The notes beneath the pieces are model-generated. The model saw only the letters and a list, made by a program, of their open reading frames with translations, was not told where the DNA came from and searched no databases. From positions 37,890 through 101,889 of the forward strand of contig JBBRNH010000008.1 in NCBI GenBank assembly GCA_038230415.1: DNA of 64,000 nt, given 5' to 3'. Position numbers and translations under genes: made by a program. This document shows positions 35,004 through 43,756 of the stretch, piece after piece (position 1 is the first letter of the stretch; each line of letters begins with the position of its first letter). The stretch is from JBBRNH01 sp038230415. GTDB taxonomy: Bacteria > Bacteroidota > Bacteroidia > Cytophagales > Spirosomataceae.

Positions 35004-38000
35004 ATGAAAACCATCTATCTGTTAATCCTGCTTAGTCTGTCGGCCACGCTGAACGCCCAGACCCCGACGGGTGCCTTTCGCCAGAAGCAGAAAACGGCTC
35101 CCGCCGACCCAACCCTCGCCCAGAGGCTCAACGCCGACGAAATACCCCTGCCTCCCCGGAATCAGCGCACCGGACGACTCGGCGCATCGGGCGGGTTATC
35201 GCTGCAACCCCTGCGGCTGCGCGTTGTGCGGGATACTACTACCGATTTGCCCATTTTTATCGACAACGCCCGGAAACAAACGCCGAACCCGGCGCGAAAA
35301 ACCGGGGCCAGGCTCAGTGCCGAAACAGCCGCTACCACCACATTTGCGTATTTGAACGAGGTTAAATCGTTGCTGAAAATCAGTGATCCGGCCACGAGTT
35401 TCGCCGTTAGCAAGACCGAAACCGACAACCTCGGCCAGACCCACGTGCGGCTCAATCAGGTGTATCGGGGCTTGCCGGTGCATGGGGCCGAGCTAATTGC
35501 CCACCTCACCGATGGCGAGGTAACAACCCTGAACGGGCGCACCCGGCCCATTGCTGCCGGGCTGAACATCACGCCCAAACTGACCCAGCCTCAGGCCACG
35601 GCGCAGGCTTTCCGGGATGTTGGCACCGAGTCAATCGTGCGGAAATTCGGCGAAAATATCCTGAAAATCAAGCCTGCCGAGGGGGAACTATGCGTCTTCA
35701 CCACCAAAAAAGGCGAAGACCGGCTGGCCTACCAACTCACCATCTGCCCCAACTTTATCGAACGCTGGGAATACATGATTGACGCGCAAACCGGAGCCGT
35801 GCTGGATAAATACAACAACACCTGCGGGGTTGACGGCCCGGTGAAAGCCACGGCTAAAGACCTCAACGGTATATCGCGCACGATACAGACCTACTTAGCG
35901 GGCCAGACTTACTACCTGCTTGATGCCTCGCGGGCGATGTTCAACAAGACTGCATCCAAGTTGCCAAACAGCCCGGTGGGTGCGCTCTGGACAATTGATT
36001 TCCGCAACGACACCAGTCAAACGGCCTACCAGACCACCTCGGCCAACAACACCAACTGGACACCAACGGCGGTGTCGGCCCACGCCAATGCCAGCATCGC
36101 CTACGAATATTACCTGAACACGTTTCAGCGCAACGCCCTCGATGGCAAGGGCGGCACCATGATTTCGATTATCAACGTGGCTGACCCCGACGATGCGAAG
36201 GGATTCGATAACGCGGTCTGGACGGGCAAGGCTATGATTTATGGCAACGGACGTGCTGCCTTTAAGCCATTAGCCGGTGGCTTGGATGTGGCCGGCCACG
36301 AGATGACGCACGGCGTAACCCAAAACTCGGCGGCCTTAGAATACAAATACCAGTCGGGAGCCATCAACGAGTCAATGTCTGACGTGTTTGGGGTGCTGAT
36401 TGACCGCACCAACTGGACCATCGGCGAGGATGTGGTGTTGCCCTCGGCGTTCCCCAGCGGGGCCTTGCGGAGCATGAGCAACCCCAACCAAAACGGCTCG
36501 TCGGTGCGGGGATACCAACCCAAAACGATGACGCAATACGTCAACACCACGCAGGATAACGGCGGGGTTCACATCAACAGCGGCATTCCCAACTACGCTT
36601 TTTATCTGTTTGCTACCGACAATGCCGTTGGCCGCGACAAGGCCGAAAAAGTCTATTACCGCACCCTGACTACCTACCTCACCCGGACATCGCAGTTTGT
36701 GGATTTGCGGCTGGCCGTTCTGAAAGCCACCGGCGACCTCTACGGCGCGACCGGAGCCGAATACGCAGCCGCTAAAAAAGCCTTCGATACGGTGGGCATC
36801 ACCGACGGCCAAAGCACACCAACCCGCCAGCCCGACCTGCCAACGGCTACCGGGCAGGACAAAATTTTGCTCAGTGATACCGACGGTAACGACGAACTAT
36901 ATTCAGACGTGTTCCAAACCAATAAGTTCGAGAAAAAATCGTCGTTGGGATTGCGGCAACGGCCCAGCGTGACCGACGACGGGCAAACGGCGTATTACGT
37001 AACCTCCGACAAACGGATTAAATCGGTGAACCTGACCGGCACGGCCAAAGAGACCATTATCTCGAACGAGACCGTGTGGGCTAACGTGGCCGTCTCAAAA
37101 GACAATACGAAGCTGGCCTTTCTGACCGATGCCCGCGAGCCAACCATTTACGTGTTCAGTGCCGCAAAGAACAAAACGGTGAAATTCAAACTCTACAACC
37201 CCACAACGGGGCAGGGCGTTACCAACGGCGATGTGCTGTATGCCGATTCGTTTGAGTGGGATTATACCGGCGAGTATATTATTTACGATGCCTACAACGA
37301 ACTTCAGTCGGCCAGTGGTGACGACATCAGCTACTGGGATGTGGGTATTATCCGGGCCTGGGATAAGCAAAAGAACGATTTCGGCGATGGCACGATTGAC
37401 AAACTCTTCAACGGTCTCGATGAGGGTGAAAGCATCGGAAACCCATCGTTTTCTAAAAACTCGCCCGATATCGTCGCCTTTGATTACGTCAACAGCGACG
37501 GAACCACCGAGACCTACTCGATTATAGCCGCCAACCTAAGCACCGGAAAGGCATCGAGTATTTACAAGAACAACACCTTCGGTTACCCCAACTACAACCG
37601 GACAGATAGTAAAATCGCGTTTAATACCAAGAGCAGTGCCGGGAAAGAACAAATTGGCGGGGTTGACCTGGCAGCCGATAAAGTAACGGCAGCTACCGGA
37701 AAGATGACGGTGCTGTACACCGGCGCAAAATGGCCCGTCTGGTACACGCAATCGGTGCGGACGCAGCCTGCCAAAACGGCCCAGACCATCACCTTCGCGC
37801 CCCTCGCCGACCGCTACACCGATCAGCCGACGTTTACGCTCTCGGCAACATCGTCGGCTAATTTGCCGGTGGTGTTTAGTGTGCAGGGAGGCCCGGCGCG
37901 TATGGCCGGTAGTCAGATAACGGTAACGGGGCCGGGTCGGGTAGTCATCCGGGCGGCTCAGGATGGCAACGCGCAGTTTCTGGCCGCCACGCCGGTCGAT

Positions 38001-38288
38001 CAATCGTTTAACGTGCTGGCCGTTCTCGGTCTCGAACCCGCCTGGGCCGATGCAATACAGGTGTATCCGAACCCGGCAACGTCGGTGGTATCTATCGAAT
38101 TACCCAAATCAGAACTCATCACGGAGGCATCGCTGACCAATGGTAACGGGGTATCGGTAAAGCGCGTAACGCCTACCCTGCCCGTGAGTTCGGTACAGTT
38201 AGACGTGCGAAATCTGCCACGCGGGGTTTATACTGTAACGGTCAAAACCGAATCGGGGAGCGTGAGCCGACAGGTGGTAAAGGAGTAA
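35004..38288 (+). CDS. Thermolysin-like M4 metallopeptidase with T9SS sorting domain
   Basis: ATG 35004 (1094 residues) is followed by a Sec signal ending LNAQ. Next come an FTP/PepSY-type propeptide (about 80-270) and the M4 catalytic domain with HEMTH (His432, Glu433, His436) and the third ligand in NESMSD (Glu456). The middle (about 620-900) has TolB/WD40-like propeller repeats. A Pro/Ala region and a final domain (IQVYPNPATSVVSIELP...GVYTVTVKTESG) match type-A type IX secretion sorting domains. It should be secreted across the outer membrane by T9SS and act as an extracellular protease. The propeller insert is uncommon for M4 enzymes. Confidence 0.92.
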   Translation: MKTIYLLILLSLSATLNAQTPTGAFRQKQKTAPADPTLAQRLNADEIPLPPRNQRTGRLGASGGLSLQPLRLRVVRDTTTDLPIFIDNARKQTPNPARKTGARLSAETAATTTFAYLNEVKSLLKISDPATSFAVSKTETDNLGQTHVRLNQVYRGLPVHGAELIAHLTDGEVTTLNGRTRPIAAGLNITPKLTQPQATAQAFRDVGTESIVRKFGENILKIKPAEGELCVFTTKKGEDRLAYQLTICPNFIERWEYMIDAQTGAVLDKYNNTCGVDGPVKATAKDLNGISRTIQTYLAGQTYYLLDASRAMFNKTASKLPNSPVGALWTIDFRNDTSQTAYQTTSANNTNWTPTAVSAHANASIAYEYYLNTFQRNALDGKGGTMISIINVADPDDAKGFDNAVWTGKAMIYGNGRAAFKPLAGGLDVAGHEMTHGVTQNSAALEYKYQSGAINESMSDVFGVLIDRTNWTIGEDVVLPSAFPSGALRSMSNPNQNGSSVRGYQPKTMTQYVNTTQDNGGVHINSGIPNYAFYLFATDNAVGRDKAEKVYYRTLTTYLTRTSQFVDLRLAVLKATGDLYGATGAEYAAAKKAFDTVGITDGQSTPTRQPDLPTATGQDKILLSDTDGNDELYSDVFQTNKFEKKSSLGLRQRPSVTDDGQTAYYVTSDKRIKSVNLTGTAKETIISNETVWANVAVSKDNTKLAFLTDAREPTIYVFSAAKNKTVKFKLYNPTTGQGVTNGDVLYADSFEWDYTGEYIIYDAYNELQSASGDDISYWDVGIIRAWDKQKNDFGDGTIDKLFNGLDEGESIGNPSFSKNSPDIVAFDYVNSDGTTETYSIIAANLSTGKASSIYKNNTFGYPNYNRTDSKIAFNTKSSAGKEQIGGVDLAADKVTAATGKMTVLYTGAKWPVWYTQSVRTQPAKTAQTITFAPLADRYTDQPTFTLSATSSANLPVVFSVQGGPARMAGSQITVTGPGRVVIRAAQDGNAQFLAATPVDQSFNVLAVLGLEPAWADAIQVYPNPATSVVSIELPKSELITEASLTNGNGVSVKRVTPTLPVSSVQLDVRNLPRGVYTVTVKTESGSVSRQVVKE

Positions 38289-39206
38289 TTACTCGGTTAA
38301 CAAATCAGCCAACGCCCCCGCCAACTCGCCAAACTGATAGCGGAAATCGGTCTCCTCGCGGATGCGCTTGTTTAGCACGTAGTTACCGCCCAACACCGTT
38401 ACGGCCAACTCGCCAAACATCAGTTTGATCACAAACGCGGGAATATTCGGCAATAGCAGCGGGCGGTTCAGGATGTGGGCAATCTGTTTGGTGAGGTCGG
38501 CGTTGGTGGCCGGGCCGGGAGCCACGCCGTTATACACGCTCTGCCACGTCTCATTTTCAATGGCCTCGACATAAATCCGGCATAAATCGTCGAGGTGAAT
38601 CCAGGAAATATACTGCTGCCCGGTGCCGATGGGTGCGCCCGCACCGAGCCGCACGGGTTGCGCCAGTTTAGGCAAGGCACCGCCCGCCATCGTCAGCACC
38701 ACGCCCGTGCGGATGCGTACCGTGCGGATGCCCAGGGCGGTAATCGGCTCAACCGATTTTTCCCAGGCCCGCGTCACCTGCGCCAGAAAGTCGCTCCCGG
38801 CGGGGCTTGTCTCGGTCAGCGGCTGCTCACCTGTGTCTCCGCCATAAAACCCGATTGCCGACGACGAGACGAACGTTTTTACGGTATGCTTACCCGCTTT
38901 GAGCGCATTGGCAAGTAATTCGGTTGATTTGGTACGGCTCTCCAAAATCTCTTTTTTGCGGCTATCACTCCAGCGTTCGTCGGCAATACCGGCCCCGGCA
39001 AGGTGAATCACGGCATCGGCGGTGGCGAGAGCCTGCGGATCGAGGTTACCGCGTTTGATGTCCCACTGAAACACCCGGACGTTGGGCATATCGGTCGTGG
39101 CCGAACGACTAAGGAGGGCCACGTTGTAGCTGCGGGCTTGCAGAAACTGAATCAGTCGGCGGCCAATGGTGCCGGTGCCGCCCGTGATGAGAATGGTCTT
39201 TGCCAT
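38289..39206 (-). CDS. TIGR01777-family NAD(P)-dependent epimerase
   Basis: This 305-residue protein is an SDR of the TIGR01777 type: ILITGGTGTIGRRL (Rossmann loop), VIHLAGAGIADERWS, SSAIGFYGG, and IHLDDLCRIY. A DUF1731 domain with an RxPLLLPNIPAFVIK stretch ends the protein. The function in bacteria is not settled. It ends at the base next to the T9SS protease stop, so these are tightly convergent genes without a terminator between them. Confidence 0.9.
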   Translation of the reverse strand: MAKTILITGGTGTIGRRLIQFLQARSYNVALLSRSATTDMPNVRVFQWDIKRGNLDPQALATADAVIHLAGAGIADERWSDSRKKEILESRTKSTELLANALKAGKHTVKTFVSSSAIGFYGGDTGEQPLTETSPAGSDFLAQVTRAWEKSVEPITALGIRTVRIRTGVVLTMAGGALPKLAQPVRLGAGAPIGTGQQYISWIHLDDLCRIYVEAIENETWQSVYNGVAPGPATNADLTKQIAHILNRPLLLPNIPAFVIKLMFGELAVTVLGGNYVLNKRIREETDFRYQFGELAGALADLLTE

Positions 39207-39266
39207 GTTGAGTTAGTTGACCATACAGAAAATCAGTCAGCAGAATAAACCGGGTAACTTTACCGA

Positions 39267-39404
39267 ATGTTCAGTGTTGCCATGACGCTCGATGTGACGA
39301 TGACAATGCCCAACGGAAAAGCCCCCCGCCGGGTGAAGTTCGATGAGGTCTGCGTGTATAAAGTTACCGGGGGCAAAATCATGAATGAGCAGTTTTTTAT
39401 GTAG
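39267..39404 (+). pseudogene. SnoaL-like C-terminal remnant
   Basis: A 45-codon ORF with features of the C-terminal end of an NTF2/SnoaL-like protein: TMTMPNGK, then VKFDEVCVYKVTGGKIMNEQ and a final FFM. A full-length gene would have about 100 more residues, and an in-frame stop lies just upstream (39255). It is most likely a relic of a decayed gene, although a very short expressed peptide cannot be ruled out. Confidence 0.55.
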
Positions 39405-39507
39405 TTCCCCGGTGTTGTCAAGCAGTCAGATTAGTCGTAAAGCCGCGCCAGATGCACACCAATTAATTTTAATCCGGTCTCTCCTTTCCTGATTCACAAC
39501 GATTTCG

Positions 39508-39515
39508 TACTTTTG
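39508..39515 (+). promoter_or_regulatory. Bacteroidota -7 promoter box for DUF177-rpmF
   Basis: TACTTTTG is an exact TAnnTTTG box 26 nt before the GTG start at 39541, giving a short leader for the DUF177-L32 transcript. Confidence 0.5.
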
Positions 39516-39540
39516 CGCTCTTATTTTTGACAGGCAGGCT

Positions 39541-40113
39541 GTGAAACTTCGCTATTACGACATCGCCATTCAGGGGCTTGATACGAAACGGTACAGCTAC
39601 GATTTTGTCTCTGATGATTCGTTCTTTGCCGATATGGAGCAGGAACTGATTCGGCACGGCTCGGTGGAGACGCACCTGACACTCGAAAAATCGGAGACGA
39701 TGATTCGGCTCGATTTTGCGATCAGCGGCACCGTTGAGCAGGTTTGTGACCGCAGTCTCGATGAGTATGATGAAGTGGTTGACACCGAACGGACGATGCT
39801 CCTGAAATTTGCCGATCATAACGAAGAACTGACCGACGAAATCGAACTCATCGAGCGGAACACGAGCATTGTGAACGTGGCCCGGTACATTTTTGAGTTC
39901 ATCGCGCTCGATTTGCCCATGAAACGGCTTCACCCCCGTTTCCGCGACGAAGAAGACGATGACGACGAGTCCGCGACGGGTCGGCTGATTTACCAGTCAG
40001 ACGCAGCCCTGGAATCTGCCGACGACGAGAGCGAAAACGAAGAAACGAATACAACCAAACCCGATACATCAGACCCACGCTGGGCGATGCTTCGGAAACT
40101 AAGCGATAATTAA
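39541..40113 (+). CDS. DUF177 (YceD) family protein
   Basis: This 190-residue protein starts at GTG 39541 and is followed by rpmF 9 bases on, the arrangement found in most bacteria. DUF177 proteins are thought to be involved in rRNA or ribosome maturation; the family has a metal-binding cysteine pair in many species, but this one lacks the usual Cys ligands. The C-terminal third is acidic (DEEDDDDES) and varies among relatives. It is part of a syntenic block with plsX and fabH. Confidence 0.9.
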   Translation: MKLRYYDIAIQGLDTKRYSYDFVSDDSFFADMEQELIRHGSVETHLTLEKSETMIRLDFAISGTVEQVCDRSLDEYDEVVDTERTMLLKFADHNEELTDEIELIERNTSIVNVARYIFEFIALDLPMKRLHPRFRDEEDDDDESATGRLIYQSDAALESADDESENEETNTTKPDTSDPRWAMLRKLSDN

Positions 40114-40122
40114 CAGACTGAT

Positions 40123-40317
40123 ATGGCACATCCCAAACGGCGACATTCAAGTACCCGGCGCGACAAGCGCAGAACGCACTACAAGGCAACAGCCGCAACG
40201 CTTTCTACCGATGTCACAACGGGCGAAGTACACGAGCGGCATCACGCCCACGTTTTTGAGGGCAACCTCTTCTACAAAGGCCGCATGATTGTTGAGAATT
40301 ACGCCACAGCCGCTTAA
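40123..40317 (+). CDS. rpmF: Large ribosomal subunit protein bL32
   Basis: This 64-residue protein has the typical basic start MAHPKRRHSSTRRDKRR and ends RMIVENYATAA. There is no zinc-ribbon cysteine motif, so this is a zinc-independent form. It is a structural protein of the 50S subunit. It is co-transcribed with DUF177 and followed by a long stem-loop and T-run. Confidence 0.97.
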   Translation: MAHPKRRHSSTRRDKRRTHYKATAATLSTDVTTGEVHERHHAHVFEGNLFYKGRMIVENYATAA

Positions 40318-40327
40318 TTCGACTACT

Positions 40328-40410
40328 GTATTTCGTATCGGTCAATTTGCATTACGGTTCGGCCCAAAGCCGTCGGTAGGCCAATGACCAATACGAAATA
40401 CTTTTTTTTT
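40328..40410 (+). terminator. Long-stem terminator after rpmF
   Basis: A 17-bp inverted repeat with one mismatch (40328-40344 and 40385-40401) is followed by nine T residues. It separates DUF177-rpmF from plsX, although these genes are often in one operon elsewhere. Confidence 0.75.
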
Positions 40411-40483
40411 GGGGGTGTCCTGCTAATTTTACACCGATTCCTGAACCCTCGCCGACCCTTTTCGGCACAGCACTAACCCGGAT

Positions 40484-41422
40484 ATGAAAATAGCAGTGGA
40501 TGCGATGGGGGGCGATTTTGCCCCAAACGCTATCGTAGAAGGCGTGGTGATGGCCGCTGCTGACCTGCCTGCCGGTGTTTCAATCGTTTTGGTTGGGCAG
40601 CAGCCGGTTGTAGAACCCCTGCTGGCAACCTACACCGTTCGGGCGGGCAGCATCGAAATTGTTCATGCGCCCGATGTGGTTGAGATGGGCGAACACCCCA
40701 CCAAAGCCTTCTCGCAGAAGCCCAACTCAAGTATTGGCGTTGGATTTAAATTGCTAAAAGACAAGCAGGTACAAGCGTTTTGCAGCGCGGGCAACACCGG
40801 GGCTATGCACGTCGGGGCGTTGTTTAGCGTCAAAGCCATCGAGGGTGTGCTGCGCCCGTGCATTGCCGGATTTGTGCCGCAGGTGGGTGGTAAAACCGCC
40901 GTAATGCTCGATATTGGGGCCAATGCCGACTGCAAACCCGAAATGCTGGCTCAGTTTGGGCTGCTCGGTTCTGTTTACGCTCAGTACACATTTGGCATCG
41001 AGCGGCCCCGCGTGGCACTGATGAACATCGGTCAAGAAGCGCAGAAAGGGTCGCTGATAGTACAGGCGGCTCACCAATTACTGACCGATAACCGCCGGAT
41101 CAATTTTGTGGGTAACATCGAAGGCAATGATCTGTTCTTCGACCGGGCCGACGTAATCGTAACCGATGGATTTACGGGCAACGCGCTCTTTAAACTCGGC
41201 GAGTCGTTTTACGCTGTATCGCGGCAGTGGAACATCGAAAACGAATTCATTGCCCGCACCAATTATGAATCGGTAGGCGGCAGCCCGATCTTGGGCGTAA
41301 ACGGAAACGTAATCATCGCCCACGGCATTTCATCGCCGATAGCCATAAAAAATATGATTCTGCTCGCCATTCGGCAGGTCGAATCCGATGCGTATTCAAA
41401 AATTGCACAAGCAATAGGGTAG
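40484..41422 (+). CDS. plsX: Phosphate acyltransferase PlsX
   Basis: This 312-residue protein matches PlsX throughout: MKIAVDAMGGDFAP at the start, FCSAGNTGAMHVGALF, KTAVMLDIGAN, ALMNIGQEAQKGS, GNIEGNDLFF and TDGFTGNALFKL. It makes acyl-phosphate from acyl-ACP for phospholipid synthesis. The stop overlaps closely with fabH (ATG 41424, one base gap), a coupling conserved in bacteria. Confidence 0.97.
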   Translation: MKIAVDAMGGDFAPNAIVEGVVMAAADLPAGVSIVLVGQQPVVEPLLATYTVRAGSIEIVHAPDVVEMGEHPTKAFSQKPNSSIGVGFKLLKDKQVQAFCSAGNTGAMHVGALFSVKAIEGVLRPCIAGFVPQVGGKTAVMLDIGANADCKPEMLAQFGLLGSVYAQYTFGIERPRVALMNIGQEAQKGSLIVQAAHQLLTDNRRINFVGNIEGNDLFFDRADVIVTDGFTGNALFKLGESFYAVSRQWNIENEFIARTNYESVGGSPILGVNGNVIIAHGISSPIAIKNMILLAIRQVESDAYSKIAQAIG

Positions 41423-41423
41423 T

Positions 41424-42410
41424 ATGAGCAAAGCTGCTATTACGGGCGTGAATGGCTACGTGCCAGATTACGTGCTGACCAACGCCGAGTTGGAACGCAT
41501 GGTTGACACCAACGACGAATGGATTGTGTCGCGGACGGGCATCAAAGAACGCCGGATTTTGAAAGGCGAGGGCATGGGTTCGTCGCACCTCGGCGCGAAG
41601 GCGGTTCAGGGGCTGCTCGAAAAAACGAATACCAAACCCGAAGACGTTGAGCTACTGATTTGCGCCACCGTTACCGCCGATTTCCTCTTTCCCAGCACGG
41701 CTAACCTCATCTGCGACATGGTAGGCATCCGCAACACCGGCAGCTTTGACGTTGGCGCGGCCTGTTCGGGGTTTATCTACGCCCTGACCATCGGTACGCA
41801 GTTTATCGAAACCGGCAAATACAAAAAAGTGGTGGTGGTTGGAGCCGATAAAATGTCGGCCATCACCGATTATACCGACCGCACAACCTGCGTGTTATTT
41901 GGCGACGGAGCCGGGGCGGTACTGCTCGAACCGGCTCAGGAAGACGGCTACGGCGTTATTGATTCCATTATCCGGTCTGATGGCGTGGGGCAGCATCACC
42001 TCGTGCAGAAGGGGGGTGGCAGCCGCTACCCGCCGACCCACGAAACAATCGAGAAAGGCTGGCATTACATTTACCAGGATGGCCCGTCGGTGTTTAAATT
42101 CGCCGTGAAAAATATGGCCGATGTCTCCGCCGAAATCATGGAGCGCAACCACCTCACCGGCAACGATGTGGCGTGGTTAGTACCGCATCAGGCCAACAAA
42201 CGCATTATTGATGCAACGGCCAACCGCATGAACGTGCCGCACGAAAAAGTGATGATGAACATTCAGCGGTACGGCAATACCACAGCCGCCACGATTCCGC
42301 TTTGTTTGCACGACTACGAGAGCCAACTTAAAAAAGGCGACAACCTGATTTTGGCGGCCTTCGGCGGGGGCTTCACCTGGGGCAGCGTGTATGTAAAGTG
42401 GAGTTACTAA
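41424..42410 (+). CDS. fabH: 3-oxoacyl-ACP synthase III
   Basis: This 328-residue enzyme condenses acetyl-CoA with malonyl-ACP to start fatty acid synthesis. The catalytic residues are visible: Cys in DVGAACSGFIYAL, His in VPHQANKRI, Asn in RYGNTTAATIP. The typical N-terminus (ITGVNGYVPDYVLTN) is intact. It directly follows plsX. It ends 6 bases before a heptamer palindrome that occupies the gap to efp. Confidence 0.97.
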   Translation: MSKAAITGVNGYVPDYVLTNAELERMVDTNDEWIVSRTGIKERRILKGEGMGSSHLGAKAVQGLLEKTNTKPEDVELLICATVTADFLFPSTANLICDMVGIRNTGSFDVGAACSGFIYALTIGTQFIETGKYKKVVVVGADKMSAITDYTDRTTCVLFGDGAGAVLLEPAQEDGYGVIDSIIRSDGVGQHHLVQKGGGSRYPPTHETIEKGWHYIYQDGPSVFKFAVKNMADVSAEIMERNHLTGNDVAWLVPHQANKRIIDATANRMNVPHEKVMMNIQRYGNTTAATIPLCLHDYESQLKKGDNLILAAFGGGFTWGSVYVKWSY

Positions 42411-42416
42411 TCTTTA

Positions 42417-42497
42417 GTGTAGGATGTATGATGCAGGATATATACGCTGCCTGATTGCAGTTCCTTTGTCATACATCATACATACTATATCATACAC
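42417..42497. repeat. Heptamer palindrome between fabH and efp
   Basis: Left arm heptamers (TGTAGGA, TGTATGA, TGCAGGA) and right arm (reverse complement TGTATGA, TATAGTA, TGTATGA, TGTATGA) are imperfect inverted copies of a third sequence type (TGTATGA). It ends 9 nt before the efp ATG. Confidence 0.65.
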
Positions 42498-42506
42498 AAA
42501 AAAAAC

Positions 42507-43070
42507 ATGGCAACTACCGCAGACATTCGCAACGGACTCGTTCTCAATTACAACAACGACCTGTTTCAGATCACTGAATTTCAGCACGTTAAGCCGGGTA
42601 AAGGCGCGGCTTTCGTCAGAACAAAACTCAAAAGCCTGACCACCGGGCGCGTGATTGACAATACCTTCAACGCCGGAGCCACCATCTTGCCGGTGCGCGT
42701 CGAACGGCGGAAGTTTCAGTTCCTTTACAAAGACGAAGCGGGCTACAACTTCATGGATCAGGAAACATTCGATCAGATCAATATTGACGAAAAAATCATT
42801 GATAGTGCCGATCTGATGCGCGAAGGACAGGACGTGGAGGTGCTTATCAACGCTGAAAATGAAGTGCCGCTTACCTGCGAACTGCCCGTTTCGGTGGAAT
42901 TAGAAGTAACATACGCCGAGCCGGGCATCCGGGGCGACACGGCCAACGGAGCCAAAAAGCGCGTTCAGGTCGAATCGGGGGCGATGATTAACGTCCCCCT
43001 ATTTATCGAGCAGGGCCAGAAAATCAGGGTTGACACCCGCACCCGCGAATACCAGGAACGGGTGAAATAA
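42507..43070 (+). CDS. efp: Elongation factor P
   Basis: This 187-residue EF-P promotes peptide bond formation at polyproline stretches. The KOW-like N-terminal domain has the loop HVKPGKGAAFVRTKL with the tip lysine (Lys34). The C-terminal OB domains end with KIRVDTRTREYQERVK. EF-P is expected to be needed for several Pro-rich proteins in the window. Position between fabH and accB is conserved in Bacteroidota. It is flanked by palindromes on both sides. Confidence 0.97.
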   Translation: MATTADIRNGLVLNYNNDLFQITEFQHVKPGKGAAFVRTKLKSLTTGRVIDNTFNAGATILPVRVERRKFQFLYKDEAGYNFMDQETFDQINIDEKIIDSADLMREGQDVEVLINAENEVPLTCELPVSVELEVTYAEPGIRGDTANGAKKRVQVESGAMINVPLFIEQGQKIRVDTRTREYQERVK

Positions 43071-43177
43071 TAATGAGTGAAGAATGATGAGTGAAGAATA
43101 GGCCGACCCACCATCAGACCAGGAAGGCGTAAATCATTCTTCACTCATTATTCTTCATTCTTCACTCATCATTCTTA
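43071..43177. repeat. Heptamer palindrome between efp and accB
   Basis: Left arm 43071-43100 and right arm 43138-43177 share a 20-bp perfect inverted core (43079-43098 with 43157-43176). Heptamers (AGTGAAG, AATGATG) match those at 12869-12945. It begins directly after the efp stop and ends 8 nt before the accB ATG. Confidence 0.85.
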
Positions 43178-43185
43178 ATTACCCT

Positions 43186-43674
43186 ATGGAAACCCAAAAT
43201 ATCCAGCAACTGATTGACTTCATCTCGAAGTCCGGTTTAGATGAGGTCAATATCGAGACCGCCGACCTTAAAATCAGTGTTAAACGCTACGGGAGCGGTG
43301 TGCCGCAGTCTGCCCCCGTGTATGCTCCGGCTCCGGTAGCGGCCCCTGTTCCTCAGGCCGTCATGCCCGCGCCCGTGGCGGCTCCGGCTTCGGCCACTCC
43401 TCAACCGGCCACTCAATCGGCGTTGCCCACGAATCTGATCACGATTAAATCGCCGATGATCGGTACGTTTTATCGGTCGGCCAATCCAACCTCGCCGTTG
43501 TTTGTCGAGATTGGCGACGAGGTAAGCGAAGGGAAAGTAGTGTGTATCATCGAAGCCATGAAGCTCTTCAACGAAATCGAATCGGAGGTATCGGGTCGGG
43601 TGGTCAAGATTCTGGTCGAGAATGCCACCCCCGTCGAATACGATCAACCGTTGTTTTTGGTAGAACCAATTTAG
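43186..43674 (+). CDS. accB: Biotin carboxyl carrier protein of acetyl-CoA carboxylase
   Basis: This 162-residue protein has an N-terminal domain, an Ala/Pro-rich linker (about 50-85) and a biotinyl domain with EAMKLFNEIES (biotin-acceptor Lys). It carries carboxyl-biotin between AccC and the carboxyltransferase. It is directly upstream of accC with a heptamer palindrome in the gap. Length and motifs are typical. Confidence 0.97.
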   Translation: METQNIQQLIDFISKSGLDEVNIETADLKISVKRYGSGVPQSAPVYAPAPVAAPVPQAVMPAPVAAPASATPQPATQSALPTNLITIKSPMIGTFYRSANPTSPLFVEIGDEVSEGKVVCIIEAMKLFNEIESEVSGRVVKILVENATPVEYDQPLFLVEPI

Positions 43675-43750
43675 TGATTAGTGGTTAGTGGCAAGTGATT
43701 AGTTAGCTTCACAACCACAACTTGCTACTAACCACTAATCACTTGCCACT
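43673..43750. repeat. Heptamer palindrome between accB and accC
   Basis: Inverted arms 43673-43692 and 43724-43743 pair with one mismatch; heptamers TTAGTGA, TTAGTGG and CAAGTGA recur on both sides, and the right half extends to 43750. The left arm overlaps the accB stop codon and the right end is 6 nt before the accC ATG. Confidence 0.85.
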
Positions 43751-43756
43751 TCATAT

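Noticed and set aside
43071..43750. Clustered repeats at efp/accB/accC considered as a CRISPR array
   Set aside because: Units are inverted, not direct; there are no regular unique spacers and no cas genes.
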